From assembly GCF_023715405.1 (NCBI RefSeq), contig NZ_JAMBOC010000001.1, forward strand, positions 186,001 to 250,000: a stretch of 64,000 bases of DNA. The letters run 5' to 3'. This DNA is from Solibacillus isronensis. GTDB lineage: Bacteria; Bacillota; Bacilli; Bacillales_A; Planococcaceae. Each line of letters starts with the position of its first letter. The stretch's first letter is position 1. The notes under the pieces were generated by a model that was given only the letters and a program-made list of their open reading frames with translations, made no database searches and was not told the DNA's origin. The position numbers and the translations under genes are program-made. Shown here in pieces: positions 52,682-62,046 of this stretch.

Positions 52682-53402
52682 AAATCAACCGTTAGTACAT
52701 TGCATTACAAATTATGTCGTCGCAAACTTTACAGCGAATGGTTTGCTGGCGGTGGGTGCTTCACCAGTAATGGCGGATGCAATAGAAGAAGTGGGGGAAA
52801 TGGCTGCCCAGGCCAATGCTTTGCTTTTAAATATGGGCACTTTGAATGAACGGACAATAGAGTCGATGAAGAAAGCAGGACTTAGCGCAAACATGCATAA
52901 TACTCCGCTTGTTTTTGATCCAGTAGGTGTAGGGGCAACGAAGTTTCGAGCGGAGACAGCACAACAATTGCTCGACCTTTTAAAGATTAATGTAATCCGT
53001 TGCAATATTGGAGAAATGGCGGCTCTGGCGGGAGTAAATTGGGCGTCTAAAGGTGTGGATAGTGGCAAAGGAGATATCGATGTTGCAGTGACTGCCAAAA
53101 AGTTGGCTAATAACTATCAATGTATTGTGATCGTAACAGGAGAACAAGATGTTATTACTGATGGGATAAGAGTGGAATTTGTAGAGGGTGGTCATGAAAA
53201 GGTGACAAAAATGACGGGGAGTGGCTGCTTGCTTAGTGCCTTTTGTGCAGCGGTGCTTGCAAACAGTAAAGAACCGTTTGATGACTTACTAACGCTACTG
53301 AATGAATATAAACAGGTAAGTGCCAATTCTGTTGCAGCTATAGGAAATTTCCACACAAATTTCTTGAATCAACTAGAGAATTTAGCGGAGGGACGAAAAT
53401 GA
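52659..53402 (+). CDS. thiM: Hydroxyethylthiazole kinase
   Basis: ThiM phosphorylates 4-methyl-5-hydroxyethylthiazole for thiamine salvage. The 247-residue protein has PLVHCITNYVVANFTANGLL, GASPVMADAIEEVGEMA, VFDPVGVGATKFR, RCNIGEMAALAG and the kinase motif KMTGSGCLLSAF. It begins within the end of tenA and its stop overlaps the thiD start (ATGA), which indicates translational coupling through the operon. Confidence 0.96.
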   Translation: MSLQVIHKNQPLVHCITNYVVANFTANGLLAVGASPVMADAIEEVGEMAAQANALLLNMGTLNERTIESMKKAGLSANMHNTPLVFDPVGVGATKFRAETAQQLLDLLKINVIRCNIGEMAALAGVNWASKGVDSGKGDIDVAVTAKKLANNYQCIVIVTGEQDVITDGIRVEFVEGGHEKVTKMTGSGCLLSAFCAAVLANSKEPFDDLLTLLNEYKQVSANSVAAIGNFHTNFLNQLENLAEGRK

Positions 53403-54211
53403 TTACATGTACGATAGCAGGATCGGATAGCGGTGGCGGTGCCGGGATTCAAGCCGATTTAAAAACGTTTCAGGAACTCCGTGTATTCGGTACATCAGTA
53501 ATCACCGCATTAACCGCACAAAATACTGAAGGAGTGCATGGAATTTTTCCGACAACGGCTGATTTCGTTCAAGCTCAGCTAAAGGCAGTACTTCAAGATT
53601 TCGACGTAAAGGCAATTAAGACAGGGATGCTGTTTAGTGCTGAAATTATCGAAGCCATTGTGACTTTACTAAAAAATACGGATATTCCGCTTATCGTTGA
53701 TCCGGTCATGATTGCAAAAGGCGGTGCCAGTTTGCTAGAGCAGCAGGCAACAACAGCTCTTAAAGAAAAGTTATTGCCGCTCGCAACCGTTTGTACCCCG
53801 AACATTCCGGAAGCGGAAATCCTGACTGGTTATACAATACAAAATGAAAAAGATATCAATTTAGCGGCGCATGATTTATTAAGTCTGGGGCTGGAATGTG
53901 TAGTCATTAAGGGTGGTCACTTAAACAGTAAGCATGCGACAGATACGGTTTTCATTCGCGGGGTGCAACCATTTAAAATGAAAACCGAGCGGGTGGATAC
54001 GAAACATACTCACGGTACAGGATGTACATTTTCTGCAGCGATTACCGCGGAAATGGCAAAAGGCAGATCGATAGAGGCAGCCATAATAGAAGCAAAAAAA
54101 TATGTGCAGCTTGCAATCCGTCATCCGCTTAATATTGGTCATGGGTTTGGTCCGACAAATCATTTCGCCTATCATGAACAGCGGGGGATGTGCGATGTCC
54201 ATGTCTTTTGA
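53399..54211 (+). CDS. thiD: Hydroxymethylpyrimidine/phosphomethylpyrimidine kinase
   Basis: ThiD phosphorylates hydroxymethylpyrimidine to the diphosphate used in thiamine assembly. The 270-residue protein has AGSDSGGGAGIQADLKTFQE at the start, KTGMLFSAEIIE, VDPVMIAKGGASLL, TPNIPEAEILTG and the anion-hole segment HTHGTGCTFSAAIT. It overlaps thiM by four bases, and thiE starts 16 bases before its end. It would receive the pyrimidine released by TenA. Confidence 0.95.
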   Translation: MITCTIAGSDSGGGAGIQADLKTFQELRVFGTSVITALTAQNTEGVHGIFPTTADFVQAQLKAVLQDFDVKAIKTGMLFSAEIIEAIVTLLKNTDIPLIVDPVMIAKGGASLLEQQATTALKEKLLPLATVCTPNIPEAEILTGYTIQNEKDINLAAHDLLSLGLECVVIKGGHLNSKHATDTVFIRGVQPFKMKTERVDTKHTHGTGCTFSAAITAEMAKGRSIEAAIIEAKKYVQLAIRHPLNIGHGFGPTNHFAYHEQRGMCDVHVF

Positions 54212-54812
54212 TTTGAATAAATATTTTGTGATGGGAACGGCCAATTGTAAACGCGAACCATTGCTTGTTTTGGAAGAAGCTTTACAGGCAGGTATTACGA
54301 TGTTCCAACTGCGAGAAAAAGGAAAAAATGCATTAAAAGGCGATGCGTATGCAGAGTTTGCCCGTCAATGCCAAAAGCTGTGCCAAACATATAAAGTGCC
54401 GTTTATTATTAATGATGATGTCGAGCTTGCACTAACATTAAATGCAGATGGTATTCATGTAGGGCAGGAAGACACCGGTATTGAACAATTTAGATTCCTT
54501 GCAAAAAATAAAATCATCGGTGTATCGGTTCATACGATGGAGCAACTCGAAATGGCCATTGCAAATGGGGCGGATTATGCGGGAATTGGTCCAATTTATG
54601 AAACTTCCACAAAAGATGATGCGAGAGCACCAGTAGGGCTGACGTTACTGGAAGAAGCGAATTCTCAGTACACTCAATTCCCTATTGTAGCAATTGGCGG
54701 AATCTCTGTTGAAAATAGTTTCATTGTAAGACAAACCGGAGTAAATGGAGTCGCCGTTATTTCGGCAATCAGTCATAGCGATAATATAAAAGAGGCTGTA
54801 AATTCACTATAA
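54195..54812 (+). CDS. thiE: Thiamine-phosphate synthase
   Basis: ThiE joins the pyrimidine diphosphate and thiazole phosphate to make thiamine phosphate. The 205-residue protein has YFVMGTANCKREP, FQLREKGKNALKGDAY, FIINDDVELALTLNADGIHV, GADYAGIGPIYETSTKDDAR and VAIGGISVENS, all typical. I start at the ATG at 54195 after GGGGGATG, although the ATG at 54201 is possible. It is the last gene of the operon. Biosynthesis genes such as thiC or thiG are not in the window, so this is a salvage set. Confidence 0.95.
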   Translation: MSMSFDLNKYFVMGTANCKREPLLVLEEALQAGITMFQLREKGKNALKGDAYAEFARQCQKLCQTYKVPFIINDDVELALTLNADGIHVGQEDTGIEQFRFLAKNKIIGVSVHTMEQLEMAIANGADYAGIGPIYETSTKDDARAPVGLTLLEEANSQYTQFPIVAIGGISVENSFIVRQTGVNGVAVISAISHSDNIKEAVNSL

Positions 54813-54937
54813 GTTAAATTCTGTCATATAAGTACTATTTTGATTGTAATAACCTGTACCAAATTACTCTTTTCTACTATTCTGGCAATTTAGTATGATA
54901 GTTCTGTTATACACTACAGAATATGGGAGTGAAAGAA

Positions 54938-57301
54938 ATGTTGAAAAAACTATCTGCTTCAGCCTTAACGCTAACCCTTTTAGCAAGTGGCATGTCAGCA
55001 GTTTCAGCGGCACCAGTCTCTACAAATGAAGATATGACGCGTGGGGAGTTTGTGAAGGCCGTAATCGATGCATTGGGGGTAGAGGTCGGTACGGGTCAGT
55101 CTGTAAAATTTCAGGATGTACCTGATTCACTTAAGCCTTATATTGAAAAAGCGGTGGAATTAAAGTTAATTAAAGGAAAAACTCCAACTAAATTTGCACC
55201 AGACGAAAAACTGACACGCACACATGCATTCCTTATTGCGGCAAGAGGATTGCAGGATAAGGAAACATATTCTGAAAAGGTATTGGATCAGTTTAAAGAC
55301 GCAAACAAAATTGGACAAGGCAATCGCCAGGAAATGGCGAAAGCGGTAGCAACAGGATTACTGACAGGCTTTGATGACGGAACGATTCGCCCGAATGATT
55401 TTGTAACAAAAGCTCAAATGCAAAAAATTCTTCAGCGCTTTTTGGAAGAATACAGTCCGGTAAAGGCAAATACGACGGTTTCTTTACGTATTTTAGGAAC
55501 GACGGATATTCACACAAATATTGTAAACTATGATTATTACAAAGATACGCCAACGAACAGTTTAGGTTTGGCAAAAACTGCGCTACTAATCGAAAAGGCG
55601 CGTGAGGAAAATCCAAATACAGTGCTGTTTGACAATGGAGATGCAATACAAGGAACGCCACTTGGCTCGTATATTCAGTCAGTAACGAAATTAAAAGACG
55701 GGGAAGTTCATCCATCGATTGCTGCGATGATCGCACTTGATTATGATGTAGCGACATATGGTAACCACGAGTTTAACTACGGTTTGGAATTTATCGATGA
55801 AGTAACGGATGATGCCCCATTCCCGTATGTAAATGCCAATGTGCGTAATGCAACGACAAAGGAATTAATGTATAAGCCATATGTCATGATTGAAAAAGAA
55901 GTAGTCGATTCAAACGGTGAAAAAACGTTGATTAATATTGGGGTAACAGGTATTGTGCCACCTCAAATTTTAAAATGGGATAAAGCAAATTTAGAAGGAA
56001 AAGTAACAGTCGATGATTCCGTAGAGGCTGTTAAAACAGTCGTTCCGCAAATGAAAGAAGCAGGAGCAGATGTTGTCGTAGTACTTTCACACTCTGGTAT
56101 GGGAGATGCTACACATGAAAAAGGGGAAGAGGATGTATCGTATTTACTATCTACAATTGAAGATGTGGATGCAATCATTACAGGGCATGCCCATGGCGTA
56201 TTCCCTGGTAAAGTGGATAGCTCTATAACAAATGTGGATATTGAAAAAGGAACAATGAACGGCAAGCCGATTGTTATGGCCGGTAAATTTGGTAGCCATT
56301 TAGGGGTCATTGATCTAGAGATTGAGAAAAAAGACGATGCATGGGATGTTACAACAGGAACGGGCGCGGTGCGTGAAATCGCAAAAGATAATGATGCTGT
56401 CAGCGCTACGGTTGTAGAAAGTGTAAAAGAAGCACATGAAGGAACAATTAAATATGTGCGTCAGGCAGTAGGGACAACGACAGCGAACATTCACAGTTAC
56501 TTCTCGCAAGTTCAGGATGATCCTTCTATTCAAATTGTAACAAATGCCCAGTCAATCTATGTGAAAGAAAAGTTGAAAGGTACAGCGTATGAAAACCTTC
56601 CTGTCCTGTCAGCTGGTGCACCATTCAAAGCCGGAACAAGAAGTGATCCAGAATACTATACATTTGTACCAAAAGGTGAGCTTGCAATTAAAAATGTAGC
56701 AGATTTATATTTATATGATAATACACTTGCGATGCTGAAGGTAACAGGTGCAGATGTGAAAGAATGGCTTGAAATGTCTACAGGACAATTCAATCAAATA
56801 GATGCAACAAAATCAGAAGAACAGCAATTAATCAACGCCGAATACCGTTCATACAATTATGATGTTATTGACGGTGTGACGTATGAAATTGATGTAACAA
56901 AACCGGCAAAATATGATGCAAGTGGAAAAGTTGTAAACGAACAATCATCACGTATTGTCAATCTGCAATATAACGGGAAGCCAATTGATGCAGCACAGGA
57001 ATTTATCGTAGCGACAAATAACTATCGTGCGAATGGTACATTCCCAGGTGTTCGTAATGCGACAGCGGTTGAAATTTATCCGGATGAAAACCGTCAGGCA
57101 ATTATCGACTATATTTTAGCCGAAAAAACAATTGATCCGACAGCAGATGGCAACTGGAAGTTCGCTCCGATTCCGGATAGCGTAAACGTTGTATTTGAAT
57201 CTTCTAAAAAAGCAGTTGATGTATTGGATGAAAACAGCGCTATTAAGTATATTGGAGACGGTACAGACGGCTTTGGCAAGTATGGTTTAAAAACAAAATA
57301 A
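54938..57301 (+). CDS. S-layer-anchored 5'-nucleotidase/cyclic nucleotide phosphodiesterase
   Basis: This is a secreted 787-residue enzyme. A signal peptide (KKLSASALTLTLLASGMSAV, cut near VSAA) is followed by SLH domains at about residues 30-170 (TRGEFVKAVIDALG, LTRTHAFLIAARGL, VTKAQMQKILQRFL), which bind cell-wall polymer. The metallophosphatase domain follows with TTDIHTNIVNYDYYKD, DNGDAIQGTPLGSY, YGNHEFNYG and GHAHGVFPG, of the CpdB/UshA/YfkN type, then the 5'-nucleotidase C-terminal domain (NNYRANGTFPG). It probably releases nucleosides and phosphate outside the cell. I start at the ATG at 54938 after GGGAGTG. Confidence 0.9.
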   Translation: MLKKLSASALTLTLLASGMSAVSAAPVSTNEDMTRGEFVKAVIDALGVEVGTGQSVKFQDVPDSLKPYIEKAVELKLIKGKTPTKFAPDEKLTRTHAFLIAARGLQDKETYSEKVLDQFKDANKIGQGNRQEMAKAVATGLLTGFDDGTIRPNDFVTKAQMQKILQRFLEEYSPVKANTTVSLRILGTTDIHTNIVNYDYYKDTPTNSLGLAKTALLIEKAREENPNTVLFDNGDAIQGTPLGSYIQSVTKLKDGEVHPSIAAMIALDYDVATYGNHEFNYGLEFIDEVTDDAPFPYVNANVRNATTKELMYKPYVMIEKEVVDSNGEKTLINIGVTGIVPPQILKWDKANLEGKVTVDDSVEAVKTVVPQMKEAGADVVVVLSHSGMGDATHEKGEEDVSYLLSTIEDVDAIITGHAHGVFPGKVDSSITNVDIEKGTMNGKPIVMAGKFGSHLGVIDLEIEKKDDAWDVTTGTGAVREIAKDNDAVSATVVESVKEAHEGTIKYVRQAVGTTTANIHSYFSQVQDDPSIQIVTNAQSIYVKEKLKGTAYENLPVLSAGAPFKAGTRSDPEYYTFVPKGELAIKNVADLYLYDNTLAMLKVTGADVKEWLEMSTGQFNQIDATKSEEQQLINAEYRSYNYDVIDGVTYEIDVTKPAKYDASGKVVNEQSSRIVNLQYNGKPIDAAQEFIVATNNYRANGTFPGVRNATAVEIYPDENRQAIIDYILAEKTIDPTADGNWKFAPIPDSVNVVFESSKKAVDVLDENSAIKYIGDGTDGFGKYGLKTK

Positions 57302-57312
57302 TTTTAAAAATG

Positions 57313-57358
57313 CCTGTAGGCGAAGAATTCCTTTCTTCTGTCTGCAGGTTTTTTTGTT
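57313..57358 (+). terminator. Terminator of the S-layer nucleotidase gene
   Basis: CCTGTAG...GAAGAA (57313-57327) pairs with TTCTT...CTGCAGG (57334-57348) and is followed by seven T. Confidence 0.8.
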
Positions 57359-57424
57359 TGTTTTAAATGACTGTCACGAGTAAGAATTAATACCGGTAAG
57401 TAACTATTTTTTTTAGAAAACCTT

Positions 57425-57464
57425 TTGACATAGTAACAACCTGTTGTTAATATTGAGTTGTTAC
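57425..57464 (+). promoter_or_regulatory. Promoter with embedded inverted repeat, first binding-protein gene
   Basis: TTGACA (57425-57430), 17 bases, TAATAT (57448-57453). The spacer contains the perfect inverted repeat TAACAAC-CT-GTTGTTA (57434-57449), and a further half-site GTTGTTAC lies at 57457-57464. A repressor could bind here; the same layout precedes the second paralogue. Confidence 0.65.
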
Positions 57465-57498
57465 TTTTTAGATAAAAAATTTAAAAGAGGATGAGAAG

Positions 57499-58413
57499 AT
57501 GAGCAAAATCAAAACAATGGGTATTACTTTAGGAATGTCTTCCGCACTGCTACTTGCTGCTTGCGGAGATGATACGGAGAATAAAGAAAGTTCGGCCGGA
57601 GCGTCGTCTTCTAGTATTGGCGAACAAGTCGATTATACAGTAGTTGCTACTGAACCCGGAGCAGGTTTAACTGGCCTTTCCCATGAAGTAATGGAGCAAT
57701 ATGAGAATCTGGAAGGCTGGACATTACAGGAAAGTTCAACTGCTGGAATGCTGAGTACATTGGATAAGGCAATACGAAATGAAGAACCGGTTATTGTGAC
57801 AGGCTGGACACCACACTGGAAATTCTCGGCTTATGATTTAAAAATACTTGAAGATCCTAAAGGTATTTTAGGCGGTGCTGAAAACATTCAAACACTTGCC
57901 AGAAAAGGTTTAGAACAAGACTTGCCTGATGTATATACAGTACTTGACCGCTTTTATTGGGAGCCGGAAGATATGGAAAAAGTCATGTATGATGCACAAG
58001 AAAATGGTGACTTTGATGTAGCAGCAGCCGATTGGGTTGAAAATAACCAAGATAAAGTTAGTGAATGGACAAAAGATATAGCACAAGGAAATGGCGAAAA
58101 GGTAAAAATCATTTCAACACCTTGGGATTCGGAATTTGCTTCAAGTAGCGTAATAAAATTGGTGCTGGAACAATTAGGGTATGAACCTGAAGTAACACCA
58201 GTCGATCCGGCCATTATGTTCCAGTCAATCGCAACTGGTGAAGGAGATGTAACGGTAGCACCATGGTTACCAACAACTCACAAAGCATTTTATGATAAGC
58301 ATAAAGACGATATTGTTGATTTAGGTGAAAATCTAGAAGGAACGCAAAATGGTTTTGTTGTTCCGGCATATGTAGAAATTGATTCGATTGAAGATTTAAA
58401 ACCGAAAGAATAA
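57499..58413 (+). CDS. Glycine betaine-type ABC substrate-binding lipoprotein, copy 1
   Basis: This 304-residue lipoprotein belongs to the OpuAC family that binds quaternary ammonium osmoprotectants. The signal peptide ends in LLLAACGDD (lipobox Cys near residue 22). Ligand-cage type aromatic residues are visible in VTGWTPHWKFSAYDL, and Trp256 occurs in the conserved APWLPTTHKAFY segment. AAAGAGGATGAG precedes the ATG. No ABC ATPase or permease gene is adjacent, so it must work with a transporter encoded elsewhere. A close paralogue follows 130 bases later. Confidence 0.87.
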   Translation: MSKIKTMGITLGMSSALLLAACGDDTENKESSAGASSSSIGEQVDYTVVATEPGAGLTGLSHEVMEQYENLEGWTLQESSTAGMLSTLDKAIRNEEPVIVTGWTPHWKFSAYDLKILEDPKGILGGAENIQTLARKGLEQDLPDVYTVLDRFYWEPEDMEKVMYDAQENGDFDVAAADWVENNQDKVSEWTKDIAQGNGEKVKIISTPWDSEFASSSVIKLVLEQLGYEPEVTPVDPAIMFQSIATGEGDVTVAPWLPTTHKAFYDKHKDDIVDLGENLEGTQNGFVVPAYVEIDSIEDLKPKE

Positions 58414-58470
58414 ATAGAAATATGCTCCGTAAATAGCCTATACGGGGCTTTATTTATTTGTACTTCTAGT

Positions 58471-58510
58471 TTGACAAAAGTAACAACTTGTAGTTAAAAT
58501 GGGGTTGTCG
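58471..58510 (+). promoter_or_regulatory. Promoter with embedded inverted repeat, second binding-protein gene
   Basis: TTGACA (58471-58476), 17 bases, TTAAAA (58494-58499). The spacer carries TAACAAC-TT-GTAGTTA (58481-58496), a slightly degenerate copy of the operator before copy 1, and GTTGTCGC follows at the place of the third half-site. Confidence 0.55.
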
Positions 58511-58545
58511 CTTTTTTAGGAGTAGATAAATTCAGATTATAGGGG

Positions 58546-59463
58546 ATGAAACATTTGAAACGATTTAAAACTTTAGGTTTAACTATAGGGATGTCTGCAG
58601 CATTGTTATTAGCAGCATGCGGGGATGATACAGGCAGCAGTGATAATTCAAATGGAAAAGAAGCCAGTATTGGTGAAGAAGTGGGCTATACAATAGTTGG
58701 TATTGAACCTGGTGCTGGATTAACAGGTCTTACATATGACGCATTAGAACAATATGAAAATCTGGAAGGCTGGACATTACAGGAAAGTTCGACAGCCGGT
58801 ATGATAGGTAGTTTAGATCAAGCAATTCGTAATGAAGAACCAATTATTGTTACAGGTTGGAAGCCTCATTGGAAATTCTCAGCTTACGATCTAAAGATAT
58901 TGGAGGATCCAAAAGGAGCTTTAGGTGGGGAAGAATATACGAATACACTTGTAAGAAAAGGGTTAGAGGAAGATTTACCTGATTTGTATACTGTTCTTGA
59001 CCGATTTTATTGGGAACCGGAAGATGTAGAACAAGTAATGCTGGAAGCTTCAAATAGTGATTTTGATTCGGCTGCAGCGGAGTGGATTCAAAATAATGAA
59101 GATAAAGTGAATGAATGGACTGAAGGTATTGTAAAAGGAAACGGGGAAGAATTAAAGTTAATTACTACTACTTGGGATTCTGAATTAGCATCAAGCAGTG
59201 TCATGAAACAAGTAATTAATGATTTAGGGTATAAAGTTAATGTGATTCCTGTTGATCCAGCCATTATGTTCCAGGCTATTGCTAGCGGTGAAGGAGATGC
59301 ATCGCTTTCTGCAGCACTTCCAACCACACATGATGCATTTTACAAAAAGCATAAGGAAGATATAGTGGATTTAGGAGAAAACTTAAAAGGCACACAAAAT
59401 GGTTTAGTCGTACCAGCATATATGGATATCGATTCAATTGAGGATTTGGATCCAAAGAAGTAA
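58546..59463 (+). CDS. Glycine betaine-type ABC substrate-binding lipoprotein, copy 2
   Basis: This 305-residue lipoprotein is a tandem paralogue of copy 1, with a shared signal peptide (LLLAACGDD) and long identical stretches such as YENLEGWTLQESSTAGM. It keeps the TGWKPHWKFSAYDL segment but has ALPTTHDAFY where copy 1 has WLPTTHKAFY, so the Trp at position 257 is replaced by Ala. That may change or abolish betaine binding. I use the ATG at 58546, with AGGGGATG just upstream; the TTG at 58555 is an alternative. No transporter subunits are adjacent. Confidence 0.85.
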   Translation: MKHLKRFKTLGLTIGMSAALLLAACGDDTGSSDNSNGKEASIGEEVGYTIVGIEPGAGLTGLTYDALEQYENLEGWTLQESSTAGMIGSLDQAIRNEEPIIVTGWKPHWKFSAYDLKILEDPKGALGGEEYTNTLVRKGLEEDLPDLYTVLDRFYWEPEDVEQVMLEASNSDFDSAAAEWIQNNEDKVNEWTEGIVKGNGEELKLITTTWDSELASSSVMKQVINDLGYKVNVIPVDPAIMFQAIASGEGDASLSAALPTTHDAFYKKHKEDIVDLGENLKGTQNGLVVPAYMDIDSIEDLDPKK

Positions 59464-59498
59464 ATTACGAATAAGATCTTTAGAGTAAATCTAATATG

Positions 59499-59546
59499 AA
59501 AAAAGCTATGTGCAGTAGTGGGAAACCATTTTGCACATAGCTTTTT
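59499..59546. terminator. Bidirectional terminator between copy 2 and the EAL gene
   Basis: AAAAAGCTATGTGCA (59500-59514) pairs perfectly with TGCACATAGCTTTTT (59532-59546), with an A run on one side and a T run on the other. Confidence 0.88.
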
Positions 59547-59547
59547 C

Positions 59548-60540
59548 TTATCGGATGGAACGCTGTGGTTCGACGCTTGGTTTTCCAAATAAATAGCCTT
59601 GGAAAAGCTCATAGCCAATTTGTTTTAGCCACTCAAAGTCTTCCTCGGTTTCAATACCTTCAGCAAGTGGTGTTGCACCAATTTCAAGTGCTTTCTTTAA
59701 AAACTGTTTAGCGGTATGTTGTTTTTGACTATCGTTTACAACACCTTGTACATACTTCATATCAAGCTTCATATAATGCGGCTTCATGCCGTCGAGCATT
59801 TCCAGTGTGTTATACCCTTCTCCTACATCATCCAAAGCATATTGAAAGCCCTTATCATTATAGTAATTCAAGATCGATTTTAGATGCTCAATATCATCGA
59901 CCTGCTCCGATTCGACGACTTCAAAGACAAATTGACTCGGGTCAATTTGCAGAAGTTTAGCAAGCTTCACCGTTGACTGCAGACAATATTCCGGAGAATA
60001 AATCGATGTAGGAATGAAATTGATAAATGTTTTTTTCTTTAGCACAGCAGCATATTTTACGGCAGCCATACGACATAAACGGTCCAATGCATACAAGCGC
60101 CCTCGAGTTTTTGCTGCCGTGAAAATTTCATTTGGGTATATAAGCGAACCATCTTCACGGGTAAAGCGTGACAACACTTCGTAAGCATAAATTTCTTTCT
60201 TGTTATTTACGATAGGTTGTGAATAGCTGACAATCGCATTTCTATGTATGACATCATCAATCCATTGCATTTCCAAAACTGTTTCAATTTCAGCAATAGT
60301 CTTCCAAGCCATCTCATCTATTCTAAAATAAATCTGTTCGGGTTCCATATAATCCCTGCTAAAGTCAAGAAATTCCTTTACACCGGATTCTTGTATCGAT
60401 ACGAGCTGTTCCTTTTTAGTAATCGTTAAATTCCGACGGTTAAAGTGATCGATAATCATATCCATCATAGCTATATTATTTTCGCCTTCTAATAAAATAT
60501 CAAACTGTAATTCAGATACGACACAGTTTTTACAGGACAT
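59548..60540 (-). CDS. EAL-domain cyclic-di-GMP phosphodiesterase
   Basis: This 330-residue protein has an EAL domain over about residues 90-325. The signature Glu is in YEVLSR (EVL in place of EAL, an accepted variant), followed by FINFIPTSIY, FVFEVVESEQ, ALDDVGEGYNTLEML, MKLDMKYVQG and PLAEGIETEEDF with YLFGKP at the end. The metal-binding and catalytic positions seem kept, so activity is likely. The first 90 residues, starting SCKNCVV, are a small unassigned domain. It is divergent from the HemAT-type gene. Confidence 0.87.
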   Translation of the reverse strand: MSCKNCVVSELQFDILLEGENNIAMMDMIIDHFNRRNLTITKKEQLVSIQESGVKEFLDFSRDYMEPEQIYFRIDEMAWKTIAEIETVLEMQWIDDVIHRNAIVSYSQPIVNNKKEIYAYEVLSRFTREDGSLIYPNEIFTAAKTRGRLYALDRLCRMAAVKYAAVLKKKTFINFIPTSIYSPEYCLQSTVKLAKLLQIDPSQFVFEVVESEQVDDIEHLKSILNYYNDKGFQYALDDVGEGYNTLEMLDGMKPHYMKLDMKYVQGVVNDSQKQHTAKQFLKKALEIGATPLAEGIETEEDFEWLKQIGYELFQGYLFGKPSVEPQRSIR

Positions 60541-60741
60541 GAGTTTTCCCTCACTTCTTAGTTTTAATTTTACTGTATACCATTAAGTACAAATATACTA
60601 TAAAAAAAATTAATAATATATACATTTACTTATATAAGATGTACAATGTTTGTATATTAAGTGCATTAAATAGCGATAATGTTTACAGGAAATAGAGTAT
60701 AACGTTGTACAAATACTATACATAATGTAAGGGTGACGATA

Positions 60742-62046
60742 ATGGTGATATGGTGGAAGCGGAAATCGGTAAATGAAGATAGTAAATTAGAAGAAATGAA
60801 TTACTTTAAGCCTATTATACAATTTACAAGCATGCCGGAGTTAGAGCAGCAGATGAAATTAATCGGAATAGACGAAAATAATTTACGTTGTATAAAATCG
60901 TATCAACCTGCAATTACTGCAGGCGTATCAGAGATAACGGATGTATTTTATGAAAATGTATTGGCTGTGCCATCACTAAAAAAAATAATTGAAGAACGAA
61001 CAAAAATTGATCGCTTAAAGAAAACATTGAATTTGTACATTATTTCTATGTTTGATGGCGATTTTAATGAAGAGACAATTGAAGCAAAACGAAAAATCGC
61101 CCGCATGCATTTCAAAATCGGTTTGGACCCGAAGTGGTATATGGGTACATTTCAAAAATTGCAGGAAACGATGATTGTGCTCATTAGTAAAGATATAACG
61201 GACCTTGCACTTAGGGAACAAATTACATTAAATGTGTCAAAACTTATTAACCTGGAAATGCAGATTGTATTGGAGGAATACGAAAAGGAAAATCAAAATC
61301 TACGAGGAGAGCAATATAATGTTGTCAAACTTGAATTAAAGGATAAATTATCGGCCGTTATTCAAAATCTGGCTGATTTAACAGAAGAAACGAACCAATC
61401 GATTGAACAAGTAAACAATCATACATCACATATAAACAATACAATCAAATCGAATGTCGCAATTGTCCAACATATTCATACAGATGCATTGACAGGGAAA
61501 AATGAAGTTGCAAGGCTGGAGCAGGAAATGATTGAAATTAAAGACAGCGCGGTTGAAATGGGACAACTAATCGGAAATTTAAAGGTCTCTTCAGAACAGA
61601 TAATCAATATTGTGTTGCTAGTAAAAAATATTGCCGACCAGACAAATTTACTGGCATTAAACGCCTCGATTGAAGCAGCAAGAGCAGGGGACCATGGAAA
61701 AGGTTTTGCAGTTGTCGCACAGGAAGTACGTAAACTGGCAGAGCAATCGAAAAGTTCAGTAGAGAACATAACAAACCTTATCCAGACATCCACGTTGTTA
61801 ACGTCGACTGCTGTTCAAATGATTGATGCTGTCCAGTCAAGGGTGGATTCAGGTCTGGACGTATCAATAAGTACGCAAACAAAATTCCAGCAAATTTTAA
61901 AGGCAATCGAAAAGAATGAAGCACAAATTAAAGAAGTCGCATTGGATATAACAAACCTAACAAGTGTCATTAGCAACATCGGTCAAGAGACGAGAGATGT
62001 TGCAACTACTGCAGATGAACTGTACCAAATGACTACCCACCTGTAA
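60742..62046 (+). CDS. hemAT: HemAT-type globin-coupled aerotaxis transducer
   Basis: This is a soluble oxygen-sensing chemotaxis receptor of 434 residues. The N-terminal globin domain (about residues 20-190) has the proximal heme His123 in [10 protein letters not shown], the same number as in B. subtilis HemAT, and [18 protein letters not shown]. The C-terminal MCP signalling domain has the hairpin tip [20 protein letters not shown] followed by [13 protein letters not shown]. There are no membrane helices. I start at the ATG at 60742 after AAGGGTG; a GTG at 60733 overlaps that site. Confidence 0.93.
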   Translation: MVIWWKRKSVNEDSKLEEMNYFKPIIQFTSMPELEQQMKLIGIDENNLRCIKSYQPAITAGVSEITDVFYENVLAVPSLKKIIEERTKIDRLKKTLNLYIISMFDGDFNEETIEAKRKIARMHFKIGLDPKWYMGTFQKLQETMIVLISKDITDLALREQITLNVSKLINLEMQIVLEEYEKENQNLRGEQYNVVKLELKDKLSAVIQNLADLTEETNQSIEQVNNHTSHINNTIKSNVAIVQHIHTDALTGKNEVARLEQEMIEIKDSAVEMGQLIGNLKVSSEQIINIVLLVKNIADQTNLLALNASIEAARAGDHGKGFAVVAQEVRKLAEQSKSSVENITNLIQTSTLLTSTAVQMIDAVQSRVDSGLDVSISTQTKFQQILKAIEKNEAQIKEVALDITNLTSVISNIGQETRDVATTADELYQMTTHL

